In this document: piece by piece, positions 8,057 to 14,089 of the stretch
How the letters are laid out: each line of letters begins with the position of its first letter
Position numbering within the stretch: the first letter of the stretch is position 1
Origin: Bacteroidales bacterium
GTDB taxonomy: Bacteria; Bacteroidota; Bacteroidia; Bacteroidales; P3
Length of the DNA stretch: 18,049 nt
NCBI GenBank assembly: GCA_017560705.1
Contig: JAFZEK010000299.1
Coordinates: 1 to 18,049 of the forward strand
Direction: 5' to 3'
Position numbers and translations under genes: made by a program
The notes under the pieces: generated by a model
The model's input: the letters and a program-made list of their open reading frames with translations, nothing else
Databases searched by the model: none
What the model was told of the DNA's origin: nothing

Positions 8057-8671
8057 TCACTTCTTATAAAAATTCATCTCTTCTATGTATCTCAACACTG
8101 GCTCCGACACTATATACTTTATTGATTTTCCTTCTTTTATGGCATTACGAATGTAGCTAGACGATATGTCCATCATAGGAGCATTTATCATCTCTATCCC
8201 TTTGGATGGCAAGTTTTCCAACTCAGTGTTTTCCATACCACTCTTCGGACGAGGATAGACATATATCTTATAATTGCTCATAATATACTCATAATTACGC
8301 CATTTGTGGAAACTACACAAATTATCCGCACCCATTATCAGTGCAAATTCCTTGTTCGGATATTTTTCCGACAAGTGCGTCAGAGTAATTACAGTGTAAG
8401 ACGGCTTAGGAAGAATGAACTCTTCATCGCAAGCTCTAAACCCATAATTATCATCAATAGCTATTTTCACCATTTGTAGCCTATGATGGTCTGCTAACAG
8501 AGTAGTTCTCTCTTTCAACGGATTATGTGGCGAAACTACAAACCACACCTCGCCCATATCCGTATTTTCCAACATGGCATTGGCTATAACCAAATGACCA
8601 ACATGGATAGGATTGAACGAGCCGAAGAATAGCCCCACCTTCGTTTTCCTATTTGAAGCAGACAACGACAT
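8057..8671 (-). CDS. nadD: Nicotinate-nucleotide adenylyltransferase
   Basis: A 204-residue nucleotidyltransferase that adenylates nicotinate mononucleotide to deamido-NAD in NAD synthesis. The ATP-binding signature GSFNPIHVGH (17-26) contains the HxGH motif. SPHNPLK (47-53), GADNL (114-118), FHKWRNY (121-127) and ISSSYIRNAI (169-178), the family ISSTxIR motif, are all intact. The protein carries about nine extra residues (MSLSASNRK) before the usual start; no later ATG is close enough to replace it, so this start is likely. It follows the unknown exported protein by 29 bp and precedes the subtilase by 37 bp. In other Bacteroidota nadD is usually next to gmk and yicC, so this setting is rearranged. 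Confidence 0.96.
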   Translation of the reverse strand: MSLSASNRKTKVGLFFGSFNPIHVGHLVIANAMLENTDMGEVWFVVSPHNPLKERTTLLADHHRLQMVKIAIDDNYGFRACDEEFILPKPSYTVITLTHLSEKYPNKEFALIMGADNLCSFHKWRNYEYIMSNYKIYVYPRPKSGMENTELENLPSKGIEMINAPMMDISSSYIRNAIKEGKSIKYIVSEPVLRYIEEMNFYKK

Positions 8672-8700
8672 ACTACAATGCTGAATATCTACACACTACA

Positions 8701-9300
8701 TTAGTAATATCTGTAGCTAGTAAGAAAATCTATACTCACTAGCACGCCACGTTTAAATGTAAAAAGTTGAGCAAACTCCCCACCAGCTGATTCTATTCTC
8801 AACACATTAATGTCGGCAATATAAGTACGAGGAACAGCTCTAAAGAACGCTGAATACACATCTGTTTTCTTTACTCCTACACGTACTTTTTGACGAATAA
8901 GAATCTCTGAGTCTGTAATATGACCACCTATTATCTCCATCTTTCCAGTATTCATGCTAGAATAAGTGTCGATAAAACTACCATCTAATCGATGAACTCT
9001 TGTAACTGGCACACGCAAAGAATCATTGAAGAAGTTTCTGTAACTCATCTCTCTATACCAATCCATGCGACTTCTGTTTACATACGCATCCACCGAATTG
9101 TACTTGCCCAATGGGTAGTGAACATATTCGCTTCTACATATCACTATCATGGTGTCATCAAAAATCTTGATGTCTTTCACCTGATATTCATCTTTAGCAT
9201 ACGATTCCATTCGCAATGAGCGTGCTCTTTGACTTATATTTTGTGCTTCAACACTTACAATACTTAGTATTGACACTAATATAATAGCTACCTTTTTCAT
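8701..9300 (-). CDS. Exported protein of unknown function
   Basis: A 199-residue protein with a clear signal peptide, MKKVAIILVSILSIVSVEA, with cleavage likely after Ala19 before QN. The mature part is rich in beta-strand patterns and in Tyr, Arg and Asp, for example DWYREMSYRNFF and RVPVTRVHRLDGSFIDTY. It has no cysteine pair, lipobox, membrane helix or sorting domain that I can see. It should be periplasmic or surface-located. I do not recognise a family. It is the first gene of the block running towards nadD (29-bp gap). A Bacteroidota-type -7 box lies about 104 bp upstream, so it probably heads the transcript that includes nadD. Coding is supported by the signal peptide, the start directly after the gap and the strand shared with its neighbours. 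Confidence 0.75.
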   Translation of the reverse strand: MKKVAIILVSILSIVSVEAQNISQRARSLRMESYAKDEYQVKDIKIFDDTMIVICRSEYVHYPLGKYNSVDAYVNRSRMDWYREMSYRNFFNDSLRVPVTRVHRLDGSFIDTYSSMNTGKMEIIGGHITDSEILIRQKVRVGVKKTDVYSAFFRAVPRTYIADINVLRIESAGGEFAQLFTFKRGVLVSIDFLTSYRYY

Positions 9301-9403
9301 ATATATATATCTATTTTTTATATTGTATATTATTGTTACTTAATATGAAAGGCATTGTCGCTTGTCTTTTTACAAACAACAATTACCCACTTGTTTCAGC
9401 TTG

Positions 9404-9411
9404 CAAAAATA
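9404..9411 (-). promoter_or_regulatory. Putative Bacteroidota -7 box upstream of the unknown exported protein gene
   Basis: On the minus strand TATTTTTG, followed by C, matches the Bacteroidota primary-sigma consensus TAnnTTTG. It sits about 104 bases before the ATG at 9300. No good -33 TTTG is seen at the expected 19-21 bp distance, so the assignment is tentative. If real, it would start the transcript for the exported protein and nadD. Confidence 0.35.
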
Positions 9412-9435
9412 CACAAAAAAATCCATAATCACTAG

Positions 9436-9528
9436 TTTTTTTCAATTCTAAGCAAAAAAAAATCTATCTATCTATTTTTCAATTCTTTATTTCTACAATA
9501 TTTTTACCATATTTCTAGGCAAAAAAAC
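9436..9528. repeat. Short A/T-rich direct repeats
   Basis: TTTTTCAATTCT occurs at 9438-9449 and again at 9475-9486. A second word, TTCTARGCAAAAAAA, occurs at about 9446-9460 (AAGC) and 9513-9527 (AGGC). In between is a TCTA run (TCTATCTATCTATT). The copies are short and low in complexity, so slippage or chance could explain part of this. No element boundary is visible. Confidence 0.4.
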
Positions 9529-9831
9529 GCTCAATATAAAGACAAAAAAAAACATGCGACAAAGAGGAACAAAAAATAAGCGATGAAACCATCATCATGC
9601 AGTGTCGACTTTTTCCATATCTCCTAAAGGAATAGCAGAGATACTATTAACAACAATGCTAAATATTCAATATTTTAAGGAGAGTAGATTTAACATGAAG
9701 AATGGCATATTTCTCCATTTTTCCACATAGGAATGCAAATATCGCAATCTCGCAGAGTTATCGAAATAATCAACTGATAATCAAGTATAGCATTTTCCTA
9801 AAAAAAAACACCGACAATACTCCAAAAAGAG

Positions 9832-9906
9832 CAAACCTAGGTTCTTTCACGATAAAAATAGCAGTCCTAGGCGATGAAACCCGGGTGTTATCGTGACCTA
9901 AGTTTG
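9832..9906. repeat. Imperfect inverted repeat, possible cruciform or structured RNA
   Basis: The left arm, CAAACCTAGG (9832-9841), a 5-base bulge, then TCACGATAA (9847-9855), pairs with TTATCGTGA (9888-9896) and CCTAAGTTTG (9897-9906). That makes 18 of 19 positions complementary, and the odd one becomes a G-U pair if the minus strand is transcribed. The 32-base interior holds the palindromes CCTAGG (9866-9871) and CCCGGG (9880-9885). Each outer arm contains a TAnnTTTG box pointing outwards: TAAGTTTG at 9899-9906 on plus and TAGGTTTG at 9839-9832 on minus. There is no adjoining T-run, so it is not a standard terminator. Confidence 0.6.
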
Positions 9907-9970
9907 GCTATCTCGGGATGAAAATCCCTCACTTTACCGATGAAAACACGGCATTTTCGAGTAGAAAGTA
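9847..9970. repeat. CG-anchored degenerate repeat with about 22-bp period (copy B)
   Basis: Motifs of the type CGATGAAA, CGGGATGAAAA or TCGAGTAGAAA recur with CG at 9850, 9872, 9892, 9914, 9938 and 9958, spacings of 22, 20, 22, 24 and 20 bp, about two helical turns. The bases between anchors differ from unit to unit, so this is not a tandem repeat made by simple slippage. One unit is a perfect small hairpin, GGGAT-GAAA-ATCCC (9915-9928), with a GNRA-type loop. Less regular members continue leftwards at 9557, 9581 and 9606. Related sequence lies at 285-378. I cannot name the family. Confidence 0.5.
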
Positions 9971-10162
9971 AGACATCTCAACTATCCATTTAACTTTTCA
10001 CGATTTCGTTTAACATATCAACACTACAAACAAGAATAACTCTTACTAAAGATAAACAGAACTATCTCAAGAAAAAAACAGAGCACACAAGCGCTCCTTG
10101 AATCAAGAGTCATTTTTGCGAAATATGAGATTGGCTGATGTTACCATAAATAAAAAAAGTTG

Positions 10163-10170
10163 TATATTTG
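10163..10170 (+). promoter_or_regulatory. Putative plus-strand Bacteroidota -7 box
   Basis: TATATTTG followed by C fits the TAnnTTTG consensus of the Bacteroidota housekeeping sigma factor. A -33 TTTG at the right distance is not obvious (the nearest TTG is at 10131, too far). No protein-coding frame follows on this strand, so if active it would drive a non-coding transcript into the region to about 10625. Confidence 0.35.
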
Positions 10171-10177
10171 CATTATC

Positions 10178-10200
10178 AATTCGGAAATAAAAACCGAATT
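10178..10200 (+). other. Hairpin just downstream of the plus-strand -7 box
   Basis: AATTCGG (10178-10184) and CCGAATT (10194-10200) form a perfect 7-bp stem with an A-rich 9-base loop. It would lie at the very 5' end of a transcript started by the box at 10163-10170. It is not followed by a T-run. It may be a 5' stabilising stem of a small RNA, or chance. Confidence 0.35.
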
Positions 10201-10570
10201 ACTGGGTAATCATTAAACATATTTACAAGTAGTTATACGATATATTAGATAATCTATTATCACTGTTTTTTCCTCAAAATAATAAGAACTAGCTATAGTT
10301 TTTTCATTATTTGGCACATAAATGAACGAATAATACGCATCGTTATATTTTCATATAAATCAAAAGATTATACAACTGGTAATAGATATTACTCAAAAAA
10401 ATAATAAAAACATAGGACACAGCTATAAAATATATGGCAGATACTAGACTACAAAATATTTCTTTTACACTCATTGTAATGAATGACAGGCTCTTTATCT
10501 ATCTTTTGTAGCGTAAAACTTTGTCCATAAAACATTCGTATTTTTAGTTCTTTGACATATCAGAATCCGT

Positions 10571-10593
10571 GTTTTTCTTCTACTAAGAAAAAC
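10571..10593. other. Hairpin next to an rRNA-leader-like sequence
   Basis: GTTTTTCTT and AAGAAAAAC form a perfect 9-bp stem around a CTACT loop, directly after GTTCTTTGACATAT (10547-10560). From memory that sequence resembles leader regions found before rRNA genes in Bacteroidota, but no rRNA gene follows. The stem is A/T-rich and lacks a following T-run on either strand. Role unknown. Confidence 0.35.
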
Positions 10594-10625
10594 GTATTTT
10601 GGAATATTTTCCATCACTATGAGGT

Positions 10626-10657
10626 AAAAAAATACAGCTGAAAGTTTTCAGCTGTAT
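10626..10657 (-). terminator. Rho-independent terminator of the rlmD-type block
   Basis: On the minus strand ATACAGCTGAA and its complement TTCAGCTGTAT form an 11-12 bp stem (10632-10657) with a loop of two to four bases, followed by seven T (10632-10626). It starts 18 bases after the methyltransferase stop at 10676. It marks the end of the trmB-to-rlmD transcription block. Confidence 0.88.
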
Positions 10658-10675
10658 CCACTATAAAATCAAAAA

Positions 10676-12112
10676 TCAATCTTTTATGTTCAACTCCACA
10701 ATGTTTTCCACATGGTGAGTATGAGGGAACATGTCCACAGGTTGTATTTTTCCAACCTCATATTTTTCAGCTAGCAATGCCACATCTCTGGCTTGAGTTG
10801 CGGGGTTGCAACTTATGTACACTATCTTTCTTGGCAATGCCTTAAGCAACTGATCTATTACCTTTTGATGCATTCCAGCTCTTGGAGGATCTGTTATCAC
10901 TACATCAGGTTTACCATTTTGAGCTATAAAATCTTCGGTCAGCACATTGGCCATGTCGCCAGCATAGAAAGATGTATTTGTAATATTATTTATTCTCGAA
11001 TTATCTTTAGCATCCACAATAGCATCTTCCACGTATTCAATACCTACTACTTTCTTACTGTTTCTTGCTACAAAATTGGCTATAGTTCCAGTTCCAGTGT
11101 ATAAGTCGTAAACGACTTCGTTGCCTGTCAATTCTGCCATTTCAGCCGCCAAACTGTAAAGTCTATAAGCCTGAGCCGAATTGGTTTGGTAGAAAGACTT
11201 AGGTCCAATCTTGAATCTCAATGGTTTGTCTTGCTCTTTGAAAGATGGCATTTCTTCCACCACATGGTCTTGACCGTTGTAGGTAAAGGCATCAAGGTCG
11301 GTGTAAGAATCATTCATCTTTTGATTAATGATGTATTGCAAAGAAGTTATTTGAGGGAATTTATTCTTAATAAATTCCATGAGAGGCATAAGTTTTTCAG
11401 GTTCGTCCTGAGCCACTATAACTACCAACATCCATTGTCCGATGGAAGTATTTCGTATTACGATGTTTCTCAAATATCCAGTATGATTCCTAATGTCATA
11501 AAATTCCAAATCATTTTCCAAAGCGTAAGCTTTTATAGCAAGCCTAATTTCATTGGAAAGATTGTCTTGCAAGGCACAATGGTCGATGTTCAATATCTTA
11601 TCGAACAATCCAGGCACGTGAAAGCCCAACGCATTAGGCAATGGAACAAAATCGGGATTTTTAATATCCTCGGCATTTATCCACGGACGATTGGAAAATG
11701 TGTATTCTAACTTATTTCTATAGTAGAATATATTTTCGCTTCCACAAATATCTTGCATATTGGAAATATCTATTTTTCCTAATCTTTCAAGATTATCGGC
11801 CACTTGTTTTTGCTTGTATTTCAGCTGTTCGGAATAAATCATATTTTGCCAACGGCATCCACCACAAACGCCAAAATGAGGACATTGTACCTCGGCACGC
11901 AAAGGTGAATATTTTTTTATTTCAATGGCACGTCCTTCAGCATAGTTCTTTTTAGTTTTGTACAGCTTAATGTCGCACACATCACCTGGAACAACAAATG
12001 GCACAAAAATGACACGTCCATCAATCTTTGCAATAGCATTACCTTCGCTTCCAGCATCGGTAATCTCCACATCGGTAAGTATTATTTCTTGTTTTGGTTT
12101 ACGCATTTTCAT
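10676..12112 (-). CDS. rlmD: 23S rRNA (uracil-C5)-methyltransferase, RlmD/RumA type
   Basis: A 478-residue TrmA/RlmC/RlmD-family enzyme that methylates C5 of a uridine in RNA using SAM. An N-terminal TRAM domain (about 8-65, with DAGSEGNAIAKIDGRVIFVP) comes first. Then come the iron-sulphur cysteines Cys77, Cys83 and Cys86 (in CPHFGVCGGC) and Cys179 (in DHCALQ). The SAM-binding loop is DLYTGTG (336-342), the base-binding motif is DPPRAGM (408-414), and the catalytic nucleophile is Cys435 in YISCNP (432-437). FPHTHHVE (462-469) closes the domain. All key residues are present. The exact target (U1939, U747 or another site) is inferred from the family and is not certain. It is the last gene of its block, 38 bp after the ZIP transporter, with a strong terminator downstream. 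Confidence 0.93.
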   Translation of the reverse strand: MKMRKPKQEIILTDVEITDAGSEGNAIAKIDGRVIFVPFVVPGDVCDIKLYKTKKNYAEGRAIEIKKYSPLRAEVQCPHFGVCGGCRWQNMIYSEQLKYKQKQVADNLERLGKIDISNMQDICGSENIFYYRNKLEYTFSNRPWINAEDIKNPDFVPLPNALGFHVPGLFDKILNIDHCALQDNLSNEIRLAIKAYALENDLEFYDIRNHTGYLRNIVIRNTSIGQWMLVVIVAQDEPEKLMPLMEFIKNKFPQITSLQYIINQKMNDSYTDLDAFTYNGQDHVVEEMPSFKEQDKPLRFKIGPKSFYQTNSAQAYRLYSLAAEMAELTGNEVVYDLYTGTGTIANFVARNSKKVVGIEYVEDAIVDAKDNSRINNITNTSFYAGDMANVLTEDFIAQNGKPDVVITDPPRAGMHQKVIDQLLKALPRKIVYISCNPATQARDVALLAEKYEVGKIQPVDMFPHTHHVENIVELNIKD

Positions 12113-12150
12113 CGTTTATGTGTTATTGAGAATAAAAAAATATTTTGTTT

Positions 12151-12942
12151 TTAATGACCACAACCTGGCACTATATATGCCAATGCAAAAGCTAAAATTA
12201 TAAGCAACAGCTTGAGCGGAGAATACTTATTGTTATCATGATCGAAAAGTATACTCACACTCACGTGTAGCAGAATACCCACTACTATACCCATAATAGG
12301 CTGCTCCACATTGGCAACATTGACAAGCAAAAAGCGATTGAAAAGAGAGCCTAGAGGTGTCATAATGGCGAAAACAGACAACAACCCAACGGATTTAGAC
12401 ACCGAATAATTATTGTTCATAAACAACGTGATGAGTATCAACGACACTGGGATATTGTGAAGAATAATTCCATACATCAATCCCCAATGTATACTATTGC
12501 CATCATTGCCAAAAGTAAGAGGCATACCTTCCATGAAAGCATGCAAGGACAAACCTATAAGCAATCCTGTAATAGGATGAATATGAGTACTATGATGGTC
12601 CTGACAACACGAAGCATGATTATGCCCATGTTCTATACCTCTTGTAAGAGTTTCAAGTAAAATTTGAATAAGGAAACCTGCTAACACCCACACTCCTGGC
12701 TTTATAATCCCAGCCAACACTGAATGGTTGTGATAGTCGCTACATAAATGACCATGCTCGTGGATATGAGGCAAGAAAAGATGGGGCACGAGTTGCAAAA
12801 AGCAAGTTGCAAACAAAAAAGCACCTCCAAAAGTGGTTGTTAGCTCCATAAACCTTGGACTAATCTTCTTCTTGGAGGGCATTAAAACAGCCCAAATTAA
12901 TATACCTGCCACTATGGCTATATAGCAATAAATGATAGTCAT
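12151..12942 (-). CDS. ZIP-family divalent metal transporter
   Basis: A 263-residue membrane protein with about eight hydrophobic segments, the ZIP (zinc/iron permease) layout. It probably imports zinc or another divalent metal across the inner membrane. The helix SLHAFMEGMPL (132-142) provides the conserved H-x-x-x-E-G (His134, Glu138). The next core helix has LHNIPVS (161-167) with His162, but Ser stands where many ZIPs have a Glu. Two loops are rich in histidine, 59-73 (HIHEHGH...HNH) and 105-122 (HGHNH...HHSTHIH), with Cys67, Cys112 and Cys113 inside or beside them, as expected for metal capture or sensing. It ends in a short CGH tail. The gene lies between the thiamine-binding protein (24 bp) and the RlmD-type gene (38 bp). 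No metalloregulator or operator is visible. Confidence 0.87.
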   Translation of the reverse strand: MTIIYCYIAIVAGILIWAVLMPSKKKISPRFMELTTTFGGAFLFATCFLQLVPHLFLPHIHEHGHLCSDYHNHSVLAGIIKPGVWVLAGFLIQILLETLTRGIEHGHNHASCCQDHHSTHIHPITGLLIGLSLHAFMEGMPLTFGNDGNSIHWGLMYGIILHNIPVSLILITLFMNNNYSVSKSVGLLSVFAIMTPLGSLFNRFLLVNVANVEQPIMGIVVGILLHVSVSILFDHDNNKYSPLKLLLIILAFALAYIVPGCGH

Positions 12943-12966
12943 TCTGAATATTTTGTAGATTTATTT

Positions 12967-13278
12967 TTATTTCCGTGTTCTATTAATTTTTGTATCAATA
13001 GATTTCACTTTGCCATCTATTCTGTTGTCGTGTCCTTGCCTTATATCGAAAGTAAGAGTGGAATACACTCTCTTACAATCGGATTCTAAGAGTTTATAAC
13101 ACTCTTTCACCACATCCAATGCCTCATCGAGTGTCTGTGTTTCTATTATAGAACCCATTGCCGTCAGCTGATATCGCACACCCGATTTATCAATAAAATC
13201 AATCAAACGAGCAACATAATTACTCACACTTTCCGACTTATCGGTAGGAAACATAGCAAATTCTAGCAATACAGACAT
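12967..13278 (-). CDS. MTH1187-family thiamine-binding protein (DUF77)
   Basis: A 103-residue protein with the compact ferredoxin-like fold of the MTH1187/YkoF family. The N-terminus MSVLLEFAMFPTDKSESVS and the stretch YQLTAMGSIIETQTLDEAL match the family closely; the latter lines the proposed ligand pocket. Members form tetramers and several bind thiamine or its derivatives, but their physiological role is poorly defined. The protein is cytoplasmic with no signal peptide. The C-terminal tail (GHDNRIDGKVKSIDTKINRTRK) is basic and ends slightly beyond the usual domain. It sits 26 bp after trmB and 24 bp before the ZIP gene, in the same block. No thiamine gene or TPP riboswitch is nearby. Confidence 0.9.
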   Translation of the reverse strand: MSVLLEFAMFPTDKSESVSNYVARLIDFIDKSGVRYQLTAMGSIIETQTLDEALDVVKECYKLLESDCKRVYSTLTFDIRQGHDNRIDGKVKSIDTKINRTRK

Positions 13279-13304
13279 CAGATTTACTTATTTATGATAA
13301 CCGC

Positions 13305-13973
13305 TTATTGTTGTAATTTGAATTGAATATATGTAATTTTCTTACCCATATCCAAAAACATCTGTTCGTAGAAAGTTCTCACATCTTTCACATCGTCATA
13401 AAAATCTGATGCATATAAATCATCTGTATGGAACACCACGGGATATTTTCCTTCAGCGATTACTTCATTGATGGTGTAATCATAAAGCTCGTAAGAATCT
13501 GTTTTAAGATGTACGATACTATTATTTTTGGCAATTTTCTTATAGTACGACAAGAAACGTTCGCAAGTCAAACGTTTATTTGGCTTCTTGAGTTGTGGAT
13601 CTGGGAATGTTATCCATATTTCAGACACTTCATCCGCTGCAAAAAAGTTTTCTATCAACTGTATACGAGTACGAATAAAAGCGACATTTCCCATTTTATC
13701 TTCGTTGGAAGTTTTACAACCTCTCCACAGTCTAGCACCTTTTATATCTATTCCAATAAAATTTTTATTTGGATACTTTTTAGCCAAGTTTACAGTGTAT
13801 TCACCTTTTCCACATCCAAGTTCGAGAACTATAGGGTTATTATTTTTAAAGAAATCCGAGTTCCATTTTCCTTTTAGGGGGAAAGTATTTTGCTGTAAAA
13901 ATTCATAACTTACCTGAAAAAGATTTGGAAATGTAAGGTTTTCTTCAAAACGCTCTAGTTTATTTTTTCCCAT
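13305..13973 (-). CDS. trmB: tRNA (guanine-N7)-methyltransferase
   Basis: A 222-residue SAM-dependent methyltransferase that makes m7G at position 46 of the tRNA variable loop. It has the SAM motif ELGCGKGEY (51-59), the GIDIKGARLWRG stretch (74-85), and the family-specific TFPDPQLKKPNKRLT (122-136) that includes the catalytic Asp in PDP. The LKTDS motif (156-160) also fits. Length is typical and no key residue is missing. It starts the second transcription block just after the terminator at 14018-14061, with a short A/T-rich leader and no clear promoter or Shine-Dalgarno. Confidence 0.95.
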   Translation of the reverse strand: MGKNKLERFEENLTFPNLFQVSYEFLQQNTFPLKGKWNSDFFKNNNPIVLELGCGKGEYTVNLAKKYPNKNFIGIDIKGARLWRGCKTSNEDKMGNVAFIRTRIQLIENFFAADEVSEIWITFPDPQLKKPNKRLTCERFLSYYKKIAKNNSIVHLKTDSYELYDYTINEVIAEGKYPVVFHTDDLYASDFYDDVKDVRTFYEQMFLDMGKKITYIQFKLQQ

Positions 13974-14017
13974 TTACTTATATACTATTAATAATATGTG
14001 TCGTTTTCTATTTCAAT

Positions 14018-14061
14018 AAAAAACTGCAAAAGGCACCGAATTATTCCAATGCCTTTTGCAG
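14018..14061 (-). terminator. Rho-independent terminator of the HU-SPOR/kdsB block
   Basis: On the minus strand CTGCAAAAGGCA (14061-14050) pairs perfectly over 12 bp with TGCCTTTTGCAG (14035-14024) around a 14-base loop, followed by six T (14023-14018). It begins 28 bases after the HU-SPOR stop at 14090 and separates that block from trmB. Confidence 0.87.
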
Positions 14062-14089
14062 ATGATATATATATTTCAACTAAGCATTG

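Larger units (their letters stand above)
9301..10625. other. Large AT-rich non-coding region
   Basis: About 1.3 kb with no convincing gene on either strand, far longer than any other gap in this compact window. Only one short plus-strand frame (64 codons) is open and it looks random. Listed separately below are A-rich direct repeats (9436-9528), a CG-anchored periodic repeat (9847-9970), an inverted repeat (9832-9906), promoter-like boxes on both strands, and hairpins at 10178-10200 and 10571-10593. The region separates two minus-strand transcription blocks, the upstream one ending in a strong terminator just to its right. I find no tRNA, rRNA, CRISPR or transposase remnant. Confidence 0.7.

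Noticed and set aside
9702..9896. Plus-strand 64-codon frame in the large gap
   Set aside because: There is no Shine-Dalgarno or family-like sequence, and it runs through the inverted repeat and the periodic array. It looks like a chance open frame.
9847..9970. CRISPR array
   Set aside because: Units are only about 22 bp from anchor to anchor, not identical, and have no spacer and repeat division; no cas gene is nearby.
10471..10482. Small hairpin TCAT-TGTA-ATGA in the large gap
   Set aside because: Four to five A/T-rich pairs are expected by chance in such sequence.
11186..11710. Plus-strand 174-codon frame
   Set aside because: It is antisense to the intact RlmD-type methyltransferase; no recognisable motif.
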